Source: a bacterium (lineage in GTDB: Bacteria; Spirochaetota; Leptospiria; Leptospirales; Leptonemataceae). Taken from it: a stretch of DNA of 64,000 nt. Shown piece by piece: positions 18,507 to 26,355 of the stretch (positions within the stretch are counted from its first letter, which is position 1; every line of letters starts with the position of its first letter). A program made the translations under genes and the position numbers. The stretch is from contig JANSYA010000002.1 in NCBI GenBank assembly GCA_024742665.1, forward strand, positions 186,001 to 250,000, in the 5' to 3' direction. The notes under the pieces were generated by a model. That model made no database searches and was not told the origin of the DNA. It was given only the letters and a program-made list of their open reading frames with translations.

Positions 18507-18800
18507 ATGAAAGGACGACTGCTGCTGAACGGCGAGTGCCAGTATCCGGTGCACATCGCAAGCGATCATGACCTGATCACCATTTACCGCACCAGCGGGA
18601 ATGGGATTGAAGTTCTGCACACCCTGATTCGCGGCCGGCTGATTCCCAGCGACGAAAACGAAATCATTCTCGAAGGATTTATCCGCAAATCCGGCGACGC
18701 CGAAGAGCCCGAAGCGATTTGCGGCGAAGAGTATCTATTTGCGCGCTTCAGCTTTTATCCTGAAACGCTGCTATCTCTCGCCGCATTCTCCGACAACTAA
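18507..18800 (+). CDS. Small protein of unknown function
   Basis: 97 residues from the ATG at 18507, preceded by a purine-rich GAAGAGAAG ribosome-binding stretch; a start at 18480 would add nine charged residues. It begins MKGRLLLNGECQYPVHIAS and is dominated by short beta strands ('HDLITIYRTSG', 'EIILEGFIRKSG', 'LFARFSFYPE'), with no signal peptide or membrane helix. The size and strand pattern recall PilZ-like or small barrel domains, but the PilZ RxxxR and DxSxxG motifs are missing. It is isolated on the plus strand among minus-strand genes, with its stop only 27 bp before the 3' end of D2 (convergent). Confidence 0.6.
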   Translation: MKGRLLLNGECQYPVHIASDHDLITIYRTSGNGIEVLHTLIRGRLIPSDENEIILEGFIRKSGDAEEPEAICGEEYLFARFSFYPETLLSLAAFSDN

Positions 18801-18826
18801 GGCGCATAAAGATCACAGCTTTCGAT

Positions 18827-19654
18827 TCAGAATCGCGCCTGCAGGCGAAAGCTGAACTGACGGTCGGAGTTTCGACTGTGCAGCTGCGGGGCCGCGTCGT
18901 ACAACAAATCGAATTCCAGGGCGGTCTCGTCTCCAAACTGATAGTCTTCGTCGTCGGGACTCTCCGGGAAAAAATAGGCCTCCACCACGTTGAAGAACCA
19001 GAGCACGCCCAGTAACAGAACGCTCTGACGCAGGTTCGTGTCGGCTTCCTGCAGTTGCGCTCGTCGAATGTCGAAATAAAAGAGATTCGCCGCGGCCGCC
19101 GCTTCCAACGAGCCGCCGAGAAATGCGCCGGTCAGAGTATACAGAGCGGGCGTAAGTTGTTCTGCGTAAACTTCCCGCTCTTGCCCCTGCTTTTGATAAG
19201 CGACAAAGCTGCGCCCCAGCAAGGCCAGAGACGAAGCGGAAAAGAACAGACCGCGCCCCGGGCGGCCGCTATAAAATTGACCGAGACCGGGCAAAAAGAT
19301 CGAAAGCAGCAGACTCCTCCGGCTTAGTTCGCGTTCGCGTTCGGCCCGCGCTCGCTCCTCTTCGCGAATGCGTTCATTCAGCGCGGCGATTTTCTCTTTC
19401 GCCAGTCGTTCGAATTCCTCGTCTCCGACGCCGGGCTGCCAGGAAACAGACGCATTCAAGACGCTGCGCACTTCCGCTTCGCGAAAACTCAGAAGCGTGC
19501 TGTCGGCGAAGATCAGGTTCACCCGATCATCATAAAAGAGCACTCTAACGTTTTCAAAGCGGTTGCCGTCTACGAGCACGACCGTGTCCGCACGCAGCGG
19601 CGCTCCGGAACCGAAGAGGACGCAGGCGCACAAAATCAAAAACCGGATTCGCAT
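18827..19654 (-). CDS. D2: signal-peptide membrane protein of the D family (DUF5683-like core)
   Basis: 275 residues from the ATG at 19654, one base after the D1 stop; a start at 19705 would lie inside D1. The signal peptide ends 'APLRAD'. The beta module runs from VVLVDGNRFENVRV to VRSVLNASV. A Glu/Arg-rich coiled helix (~75-108) precedes 'IFLPGLGQFYSGRPGRGLFF', the DUF5683-type signature. Another helix, 'LLLGVLWFFNVVEAYFFPE', matches 'IDAYFFSE' of D4. The C-terminus ends in the strand 'FSFRLQARF', whose terminal Phe is typical of outer-membrane barrel strands, although the protein is too short for a barrel. It is last in the K1-K2-D1-D2 operon. Function unknown. Confidence 0.75.
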   Translation of the reverse strand: MRIRFLILCACVLFGSGAPLRADTVVLVDGNRFENVRVLFYDDRVNLIFADSTLLSFREAEVRSVLNASVSWQPGVGDEEFERLAKEKIAALNERIREEERARAERERELSRRSLLLSIFLPGLGQFYSGRPGRGLFFSASSLALLGRSFVAYQKQGQEREVYAEQLTPALYTLTGAFLGGSLEAAAAANLFYFDIRRAQLQEADTNLRQSVLLLGVLWFFNVVEAYFFPESPDDEDYQFGDETALEFDLLYDAAPQLHSRNSDRQFSFRLQARF

Positions 19655-19655
19655 A

Positions 19656-20510
19656 TCAATCAAATCTCGAACGCAGAGTAAACGCGAACCGTAAATCGCG
19701 AGCACCCGCTTCGCTCGTTCCAGGCTTCGAAGCGGCGGTCCACTCCAGCTCCACGCCGGCAGTTCCGGCGCGCACGATACTGCGCTCCAGAGCCCGATCG
19801 CGCGCCACGGCGCTCGAAAACGCGTCGAAGATATTGACCATCCAGGTGAGGGCGATCAAAGCGCCGACGACATTCACATGCGTCGCGGCCCGATCCAGAT
19901 TGCGACGCCGACTTTGAAATTCGGAGTAGTTGTACGGGATAAATGCATCGACCGGCGTTTCCGTATTGGAAAGCGCGAGAATCGCGCCGAGAGGAGCCTG
20001 AATCTCGGAGTAGGCCGCGCGAGCGCCGTCGTAGCGACTTCGCGTGTAGGCGAATAATCCGCCGAAAAATCCCAGCGTCGCAAAATAGACCGTGCCGTTT
20101 TTCCAACCCCGATATTTCCACTGATACCAGCCCGGCAACACCAGCGCTCGACCGAAGGCGCCCAGATAAATATCGCGACTTAAATTCGCGCGACGACGTT
20201 CCTCATCGCGAATCCGACGGACGAGCGCGTTCACTCGCTCGCTCATTGCGCGTTCAAATTCTTCGTCGCCGATGCCCGGATCCCAGTTGACCGGCTCCCG
20301 AAGTACGTCGCGCACACGATCGCGCGTATAGCTCTGCAGCCCACCGTCCGCACGAATCAAGTTCACGCGATCGGCCTGGAACATGACCCGGACATTCGAG
20401 ATCCGGTTCCCGTTTTTTAACACCACCGTATCGGCATGCAGACTTGCGGCGAAGGCGAAGGCCGCCAGGCCGGCTATAAGTCGCGCAATCACGCGCGATA
20501 TGCGACTCAT
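19656..20510 (-). CDS. D1: signal-peptide membrane protein of the D family
   Basis: 284 residues, the same length as its paralogue D3. The signal peptide ends 'SLHAD'. The beta module (TVVLKNGNRISNVRV through VRDVLREPV) is followed by 'RRIRDEERRRANLSRD' and a membrane segment from 'LVLPGWYQWKYRGWKNG'. The conserved middle block has 'FIPYNYSEFQSRRRNLDRAATHVN', then 'ALTWMVNIFDA'. The C-terminus is a strand ending 'FTLRSRFD'. Its ATG overlaps the K2 stop (ATGA) and its own stop is one base from the D2 start, so K1, K2, D1 and D2 form a single compact operon. No catalytic motif is visible. Confidence 0.72.
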   Translation of the reverse strand: MSRISRVIARLIAGLAAFAFAASLHADTVVLKNGNRISNVRVMFQADRVNLIRADGGLQSYTRDRVRDVLREPVNWDPGIGDEEFERAMSERVNALVRRIRDEERRRANLSRDIYLGAFGRALVLPGWYQWKYRGWKNGTVYFATLGFFGGLFAYTRSRYDGARAAYSEIQAPLGAILALSNTETPVDAFIPYNYSEFQSRRRNLDRAATHVNVVGALIALTWMVNIFDAFSSAVARDRALERSIVRAGTAGVELEWTAASKPGTSEAGARDLRFAFTLRSRFD

Positions 20511-21526
20511 AGCGAACCGTCCGATCGCAGCTCACCGTCGGCGCCCTGACCGCCGCCCAGGGATTGCCAGACGTCGTTGCGCACCGTACCGGATTGATCG
20601 ATCCCGCCGACGAACCAGAAAGAATTCTGAAAGACGGTTATATCGAATAGAATGCGCCGGGGAATTTGCGGCTCGCGGCAACAGACGAGATTCAGAGGCG
20701 TAGTGCCGGTCCACAGAAGACCGTCCCGCGAATACTGCACGTCTGCACCGAAGGCCCAGAAGCGGCCGTCGAAGGGCAGGACTCGGTGAGGGAAGAAATT
20801 CAGTTCAGCGAGCTCCTCGAATTTTCGCTCTGAATCGATGTGCCCGATGCGATTTCCGAATGTATAGCGACTGAACCCGTCCGCGAAAAAAATATCCGCA
20901 TAGTCCCCGAAGGTGCCCGATAGAAATTCCCGGGTGGACCAGGTGATGCCGTCGCCGGATTGAAAATTCACAGTCACCCCTTCCGGATCGACGACCTGTA
21001 GCAGGCCGCCATAGACGAAGGCCGAACGTATCGTGATGGCGCTGGGAATGGTCGCGATCAAGGACCAGCTCGCGCCGTCAGTGGAAGCATAGGCTCGTGT
21101 ATTATCGAAAATCCACATGCGTCCCTGGAACACGGCGCCGGCCAGGCGAGTGCCGGTCGAGGTCACCGGTAGAGAGCTGGCGATGCGGGTCCAGACGACG
21201 CCGTCGGGCGAAGACCAGGCGTCCGAAAGCCAGTCACCGTTCGTATCGAAACCGCCGAGCACCCAGAGCCGCTCCCGAAACACGAGCAGCAGCGGGTTGC
21301 TACGAGGCGTAAAGGCCGCCGATGAATTTACGAGTCGCCAGGAATATCCGATTCGGGGGCGGGAGCCCAGGCCCGCGTTTAACATCAACAGCAGATTCAA
21401 CTGACCGGACTCTTCGTGCATATCAAAGGGACTGTCGTAGTCCCGATAGACGCACCCGCCGCCGATCGTAAAGACAAACAGCAGGAGCAGTACGATCGCC
21501 ATATTTAATCGGGTGCGAATTATCAT
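20507..21526 (-). CDS. K2: repeat lipoprotein of the K family
   Basis: 339 residues from the ATG at 21526, two bases downstream of the K1 stop codon; the longer open frame to 21742 lies inside K1. The signal peptide is a strong hydrophobic stretch ending 'TIGGGC', a good lipobox. 'DSPFDMHEESG' follows, equivalent to the 'N-x-F/L-D' segment of the other members. Repeats include 'LWVLGGFDTNGDW', 'AWSSPDGVVWTRI', 'MWIFDNTRAYASTDGASWS' and 'LLWTGTTPLNLVCCR'. The C-terminus is 'SLGGGQGADGELRSDGSL'. The K4 gene shares the PLNxxCCR block, so K2 and K4 are direct counterparts. Likely a lipid-anchored propeller; ligand unknown. Confidence 0.75.
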   Translation of the reverse strand: MIIRTRLNMAIVLLLLFVFTIGGGCVYRDYDSPFDMHEESGQLNLLLMLNAGLGSRPRIGYSWRLVNSSAAFTPRSNPLLLVFRERLWVLGGFDTNGDWLSDAWSSPDGVVWTRIASSLPVTSTGTRLAGAVFQGRMWIFDNTRAYASTDGASWSLIATIPSAITIRSAFVYGGLLQVVDPEGVTVNFQSGDGITWSTREFLSGTFGDYADIFFADGFSRYTFGNRIGHIDSERKFEELAELNFFPHRVLPFDGRFWAFGADVQYSRDGLLWTGTTPLNLVCCREPQIPRRILFDITVFQNSFWFVGGIDQSGTVRNDVWQSLGGGQGADGELRSDGSL

Positions 21527-21527
21527 T

Positions 21528-22754
21528 TTAACGAGACCCATCGCTCCGAGAACCACTGTCGCGACCCGAGCCGCCGCCGAGCGACGCCCAGGCATCGCCG
21601 TAGGGCTTACTGAACCCGTCTTCGAAACCCGTTCCGGCGATAATCCACATGCGATTGCGAAACACAGCGCTGGAAAATTCATTGCGCGGCGGCACCAGCT
21701 GACAGCAGCCGCTGTCCGCCGCCGTCCAGGTGCGCCCATCAAAAGAATAGAGCGCCGCTCTGGGCAGACCGTCGCGATCCGGCACGGTCAATTCCTGAAA
21801 GACCCACATGCGATCCGCGAATACGAGGGCGTGCCCGGTGATCGTTGAAGCGACCGAAGGCAACTCGCGAATCCAGGTCACTCCGTCGCCGGAGGACCAG
21901 ACGGGTTGATTTAATCCGAGGCCGCCGATGGCCCACATGCGATTCTGAAATACAAGCGAAGTGCGCGCGAAGATGCGGGCGTTGGTATTCTGGACGGCCC
22001 AGGTCACGCCGTCGCTCGTCGAAAAGATTCTGCTGTTTGCGACGCCGTTCGAAGGTTCCAGCATCCACAGCTTGCCCTGGAACACGAAGGCTTCGCCCTC
22101 CGTCGGGCATTGCGTGCATCCCGGCGCGACGTTCGTCCAGGTAATCCCGTCGGTCGACGCGAGCACGGATTCCGCCTGCGTAACGGTTCCGGCGTTCGAA
22201 GTGGTCAGCAAACGGGTCTGACCGCCGATGACCCACATGCGACCGTCGAAAACGACGCTGGCATGATTCTTTCGCCCTTGAAAAGAGGCCGTGGTAAACG
22301 CGGTGTAGGAAATGACGCGCCACTGGTAGCCATCCGGCGAAGACAGAACTTCGTTCGTCCCATCGCCGAACGAAACGTCGCCGCCCATGAAGTACAGGCT
22401 CCCATTGTAAGCCAGGGCGCTTCCGTTGTCGCGAAAGTCCACTCCAAACTCGGGGCGACTCGGGTCGTTCAGCGTGCCGACGTTGGACTGCGTGAGCTCC
22501 CAGGAGTAACCGATGGCGGGAACGAAAGAACGCGCGCCCGCAACGAAAAGAATCGCGGCGGAGTCCTCGCCCCCGAGATCCAGCGGGTTGGTGAATTCCG
22601 AACGACAGGCCGCGGCCGTCGCGAGCATCAACAGCAGCAGCGCGAATCCAACGCGACGATACTGCCGAATCAAAACGATGCGCGCAGTACGCGGTGCACG
22701 CTCATGGGCGCGCCGCGAAGACCCGCGTGAAGAATAGTTCGCCTGCATCTCCAT
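21528..22754 (-). CDS. K1: repeat lipoprotein of the K family
   Basis: 408 residues from the ATG at 22754; ATGs at 22748 and 22823 are alternatives. An unusually long basic N-region leads to a hydrophobic core ending 'ATAAAC', a good lipobox. 'FTNPLDLGGED' follows. At least six repeats are visible: 'LYFMGGDVSFGDGTNEVLSS', 'GRMWVIGGQTRL', 'LASTDGITWTNVAPGCTQCP', 'IFSTSDGVTWA', 'RMWAIGGLGLNQPVWSSGDG' and 'RMWIIAGTGF'. This is a kelch-like pattern with a Trp on the last strand of each blade. The 'APGCxxCP' and 'SGCC' cysteine pairs match K3. It is the first gene of the K1-K2-D1-D2 operon. Confidence 0.78.
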   Translation of the reverse strand: MEMQANYSSRGSSRRAHERAPRTARIVLIRQYRRVGFALLLLMLATAAACRSEFTNPLDLGGEDSAAILFVAGARSFVPAIGYSWELTQSNVGTLNDPSRPEFGVDFRDNGSALAYNGSLYFMGGDVSFGDGTNEVLSSPDGYQWRVISYTAFTTASFQGRKNHASVVFDGRMWVIGGQTRLLTTSNAGTVTQAESVLASTDGITWTNVAPGCTQCPTEGEAFVFQGKLWMLEPSNGVANSRIFSTSDGVTWAVQNTNARIFARTSLVFQNRMWAIGGLGLNQPVWSSGDGVTWIRELPSVASTITGHALVFADRMWVFQELTVPDRDGLPRAALYSFDGRTWTAADSGCCQLVPPRNEFSSAVFRNRMWIIAGTGFEDGFSKPYGDAWASLGGGSGRDSGSRSDGSR

Positions 22755-22765
22755 TGCACGACCCG

Positions 22766-22793
22766 TGTATAAGCTGAGATCGAAGATGCGCAA
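22766..22793 (-). promoter_or_regulatory. Candidate promoter for the K1-K2-D1-D2 operon
   Basis: On the minus strand, TTGCGC (22793-22788) is followed 16 bp later by TATACA (22771-22766), 11 bp upstream of the preferred K1 start codon. The -10 is good, the -35 is weak and the leader would be very short, so this is tentative. Confidence 0.25.
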
Positions 22794-22990
22794 AAAGATT
22801 TCAAAGGCTCGCCGCCCCGACATCCGGTTTATTTCAGAAATCTACAGATTCTTTCACGGAAGATAGAAACGCGAAAGATTCTGAAGCGGGAAGGCCTGGA
22901 TTCGCCTCCGGCGCGACTTGTTCAAAGCAGGTACGCGAAGGCATCGCGAGATGCGGAATGCATATAGTTTCGCGCAGCCCGGGGCTTCGA

Positions 22991-23689
22991 CTAGAAACGG
23001 CTTTTAATATCTTTATAGAGCGCGCGACTCACCGGCAGGCGCTCTTCGCCGCTGAGTTCGATTTCATGGCGGCCGCCCGACTCGCTGACCAATCGTTTCG
23101 CGTATTCCATATTCACCACGAAGGAACGATGCACGCGGATAAAATTGGTGGGGAGAACCTTCATCAGCGAGTCCATGGTCTTGCGATGTTTTTCCGTACG
23201 ACCGCCGTCCAGATGAATCGTGATATAATTGTCGGCCGCCTGGAAAAATAAAATCTTGCGCAGTGAAATCAACTCCGCCGATTCGTTCGCGCCGCGCACG
23301 GATACGAAACGCATTTCCCGGGCGTGGGCCGGCAGACCGCCCTCCATCCGCTGCAATGCCCGCGCCAGACGATCGTCCGAAACCGGCTTGGGTACGAAAT
23401 CCAGGACGCCGTACTCGAAGGCCTCGACGGCCCGGTCGGTATTGGCCGACACGATGATGGTCTGAAACGAAGCCGCCGCGGCGAGCCCCAGCAAACGCAT
23501 CCCATCCTCTCCGTGCAGGGAAAGATCCAGCAGCAGCAGGTCGATCGGGTGTTCGTCCAGAAAGCAGATCGAAGCCGTCAGGGTGGCTCCGATACTCAGG
23601 CTCTCCACCCGGGGCCCGAGACAGGCCCGAACCTGACGTTCCAGCCCGCGGGCCGCGACCGCCTCGTCCTCCACGATCAGGATCCGCAT
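22991..23689 (-). CDS. LytTR-family response regulator
   Basis: 232 residues. The receiver domain (1-120) has the acidic pocket 'VEDE' (Glu7-Asp8), phospho-acceptor Asp55 in 'LLLLDLSLHGEDG', and 'FVPKP' with the conserved Lys. The LytTR DNA-binding domain (~130-232) has 'ISLRKILFFQAADNYITIHL' and 'FIRVHRSFVVN', the usual signatures. It would bind a pair of short direct repeats upstream of target genes. The LytS-type histidine kinase encoded at 24511 is the likely partner; it is on the other strand with a lipoprotein gene between. Targets cannot be told from this sequence. Confidence 0.95.
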   Translation of the reverse strand: MRILIVEDEAVAARGLERQVRACLGPRVESLSIGATLTASICFLDEHPIDLLLLDLSLHGEDGMRLLGLAAAASFQTIIVSANTDRAVEAFEYGVLDFVPKPVSDDRLARALQRMEGGLPAHAREMRFVSVRGANESAELISLRKILFFQAADNYITIHLDGGRTEKHRKTMDSLMKVLPTNFIRVHRSFVVNMEYAKRLVSESGGRHEIELSGEERLPVSRALYKDIKSRF

Positions 23690-23830
23690 ATGAGAAAAGC
23701 CTGACCGGGCCGCCCCATTCCGGCAAGCAATTCTTGCAGTTCACCCCGGCCGGATGCGAAACGCCCCCGGTCCTTTGCGCCAGGGCCCCCTGTATGCCAT
23801 GATCCGCCCATCTGAAATATGGAGATCACT

Positions 23831-24469
23831 ATGAGATTCAAAGAATTATTTGCAGCAATTGCAATCGCGGTGGCGGCGACGACCGCCTGCTGGGGCGGCT
23901 ACGACGAATACGATATTGGACCTTTCCCATATTATTGGTTGTTTATGTTTCCAAACTACAATGCGGATACCAACACGACGGTAACGCTGATCGATCGTCG
24001 CGACGGCACGGTCGAAGTGCGCAGCGAACGCGGGGTTTATACGAACTACCGCGTGCTGGTGAAACGCTGCCGCCAGGGGCACACCTTTCAATCGAGCACG
24101 AATACCTGCGTGGCCCCGGTATCCGAATCGAGCGCCGAATTTAACTACTGCGCAACGAACAACAACGCGTGCAACGATTCGGATGGAGCATTGATCGGGA
24201 TCAGCGCCTCGGAAGCTTTCGACACCTGCACGGCGGACACCCTGCGAACGCTCAGCTGGCACGTGGCTTCCGGGAGCGCCCTGCGGGATATCATGGAACA
24301 TCCGGATCGAGACACGGTGTTTCCGGATCTGGGCGACGACTGGCTGTGGGCCAATCAAAGCCGCGAAACCACGACCGCCAGCGTATACCGCAAGCTGGAC
24401 CTGACCGAATTTCGCTCGAAAAGCGAAAAGCACGGCGTGCTCTGCCAGCATTCGGGGGATTTTCTTTAA
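23831..24469 (+). CDS. Cysteine-containing lipoprotein of unknown function
   Basis: 212 residues from the ATG at 23831, with GGAGA at 23821 well spaced as ribosome-binding site; the ATG at 23819 overlaps that site and is less likely. The signal peptide ends 'AATTAC', so Cys20 is a probable lipid anchor. The mature protein has 'VKRCRQGHTFQSSTNTC', 'NYCATNNNACNDSDG' and 'FDTCTADTLR', suggesting disulfides, then 'FPDLGDDWLWANQS', which faintly recalls the DUF1566/Lcl module common in leptospires. It precedes the sensor kinase at 24511 by 41 bp and may be co-transcribed, perhaps as an accessory ligand-binding protein. Function unknown. Confidence 0.68.
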   Translation: MRFKELFAAIAIAVAATTACWGGYDEYDIGPFPYYWLFMFPNYNADTNTTVTLIDRRDGTVEVRSERGVYTNYRVLVKRCRQGHTFQSSTNTCVAPVSESSAEFNYCATNNNACNDSDGALIGISASEAFDTCTADTLRTLSWHVASGSALRDIMEHPDRDTVFPDLGDDWLWANQSRETTTASVYRKLDLTEFRSKSEKHGVLCQHSGDFL

Positions 24470-24510
24470 TTGACCCGGCGCTTCCCGGCCCGTTTCAATC
24501 GAATTGCGCG

Positions 24511-26355
24511 GTGCGATTTCCAACATCAAAATATTCTATCGGAGTCTGGCTGATCCTGAGTCTGCTGGCCGGGATCGGACCCGGCTCCGAATCTCTGGCC
24601 GCCCAAACGATCATCGAACTGCAGGACGGGGCCGTGAATCGACCCGGCAAGCGCATGGTGTATTTCGAAGACGCCGGCCAGGGTCTGGACTTCGAGGAAG
24701 CCCGCAAGATTCGCGAGACAGAAGGCTTTCAACCGCTCACGGCCGACGTGCCGAACTTCGGATTTCGCCCTTCCGCCTACTGGCTGTACTTTCGCTTAAA
24801 GAACGCCGGCGCCACTGAGCGCTGGTTTCTACAGATTAAATACGCGCCCCTCGATCACGTCGAGCTGTACCAGCGGCGAAACCAGGGGAACTGGCAGCAT
24901 TCGGAAACCGGCGATACGCTGCCTTTCGACCGGCGGGAAATCGCGCATCGAACCTTCGTGTTTCGCATGGACGCGCCGCCGGACTCCGAAACCGAAGTTT
25001 ATATTCGCGTTCAAACGGAAGGCAGCGCGATCGTTCCGGTCGAAATCATGCCCGACGATCTGTTTCACGCCGCGGATCACGAACAACAGATCGCACTCGG
25101 CCTGTACTACGGCATCCTGCTCGTCCTTACGATCTACAATCTGATCCTGTTTTTCATAGTCCGAGAGCGAGCGTACCTGTACTATCTATTGTACATCACC
25201 GGCTTCGGAATTTTCCAGATGAATCTGAACGGACTTTCGTTCGAGTACCTGTGGCCGAACCTGCCGGGCCTGAACAATCATATCCTGCCCTTCTCGATTG
25301 GCTGGGGTTTTCTCTGGGGCCTGCTCTTCGCGATGGAGCTATTGGATACGCGGCGCAACGCTCCGGCGCTGCATCGGTATCTGCAGTTTCTGTCTCTGCC
25401 TTTTATCGCGCTGATCGCCGTGACTTTTTTTCCGGGATTGGTCGGCTACCATCTGAAAATCACTTTCGGCGCGGCGCTCTTGATCTTCTTCGGCGTGTCC
25501 GTATTCTTAACCGGGCTGCGAGTCTGGATCCGCGGCTTTCGCCCCGCCCGATATTTCGTGATCGCCTGGGGCACTTTCGTCCTGGGCATGGTCCTGTACG
25601 CCCTCAAATCCTTCGGCGTGATCCCTTCGAACGCCTTCACCGAAAACGGAATGCAAATCGGTTCCGCGATCGAAATGAGCCTGCTGTCCCTGGGTCTCGC
25701 CGATCGGATGCTCTTTATCAACCAGGAAAAAGAAGAGGCCCGCCAGCGCGCTCAGGAAGCGAGCCTGCGGGTCGCGCGGTATCAATTCGAGCTGCTGAAG
25801 AAAAGCATTCAACCGCACTTCATATTGAATTCGCTGAACGCGACCGCTGTCTGGTTAAAAGAGGATCCGAACCAGGCCGCGAAACTGCTGTACGCTCTCG
25901 CCGACGAGCTGCGGCAGATTTTGGGCGTGGTCGAAAAGCCGCTGATCCCGATCGAAAACGAAATCGAGCTGTGCCGCACGCATTTGCAGGTGATGAATCT
26001 GCGCCAGGATCGTACTTATACTCTGAGCGTCAAAAATATCCGCTCCGACGAACAAGTGCCGCCGATGATCTTTCACACCCTGATCGAGAACGGCATCACC
26101 CACGGATTCGCGAACCGGCCGGGCGGCGGCCGATTCATTCTCGCCCGCCAGCGCGGCCGCGATCGAATCCGATATATCTTATTCAACAACGGCGAATCAG
26201 AGCACGACAACGATAAAATAGAGGGCTCCGGCATGGGCCTGCGCTATCTGCAAACCCGACTGGAAGAAGCCTGGCCGGGACGCTGGTGCATTAAACAGGG
26301 CGGCGTGCGCGGAGGCTGGCGAGTCGTGATCGATGTCTTTGATCAGACCGACTGA
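24511..26355 (+). CDS. 7TMR-DISM sensor histidine kinase, LytS type
   Basis: 614 residues from the GTG at 24511, chosen because it gives a normal signal peptide (ending 'SLAAQ'); the frame is open further upstream within the lipoprotein gene, and no ATG fits. A DISM extracellular beta-sandwich (~45-180, 'YWLYFRLKNAG....WFLQIKYAPLDHVELY') is followed by seven membrane helices (~190-390). The kinase is of the LytS/YehU class, with phospho-accepting His436 in 'IQPHFILNSLNA' and the N-box 'HTLIENGITHG' and 'GSGMGLRYLQTRL' in the ATPase domain. The protein should sense an outside ligand and phosphorylate the LytTR regulator at 22991. Its 3' end overlaps the convergent next gene by 13 bp. Confidence 0.92.
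   Translation: MRFPTSKYSIGVWLILSLLAGIGPGSESLAAQTIIELQDGAVNRPGKRMVYFEDAGQGLDFEEARKIRETEGFQPLTADVPNFGFRPSAYWLYFRLKNAGATERWFLQIKYAPLDHVELYQRRNQGNWQHSETGDTLPFDRREIAHRTFVFRMDAPPDSETEVYIRVQTEGSAIVPVEIMPDDLFHAADHEQQIALGLYYGILLVLTIYNLILFFIVRERAYLYYLLYITGFGIFQMNLNGLSFEYLWPNLPGLNNHILPFSIGWGFLWGLLFAMELLDTRRNAPALHRYLQFLSLPFIALIAVTFFPGLVGYHLKITFGAALLIFFGVSVFLTGLRVWIRGFRPARYFVIAWGTFVLGMVLYALKSFGVIPSNAFTENGMQIGSAIEMSLLSLGLADRMLFINQEKEEARQRAQEASLRVARYQFELLKKSIQPHFILNSLNATAVWLKEDPNQAAKLLYALADELRQILGVVEKPLIPIENEIELCRTHLQVMNLRQDRTYTLSVKNIRSDEQVPPMIFHTLIENGITHGFANRPGGGRFILARQRGRDRIRYILFNNGESEHDNDKIEGSGMGLRYLQTRLEEAWPGRWCIKQGGVRGGWRVVIDVFDQTD

Noticed and set aside
24169..24510. N-terminal extension of the 7TMR kinase inside the lipoprotein gene
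   Set aside because: It overlaps a lipoprotein with a clear start, signal peptide and ribosome-binding site; the GTG at 24511 gives a normal signal peptide.
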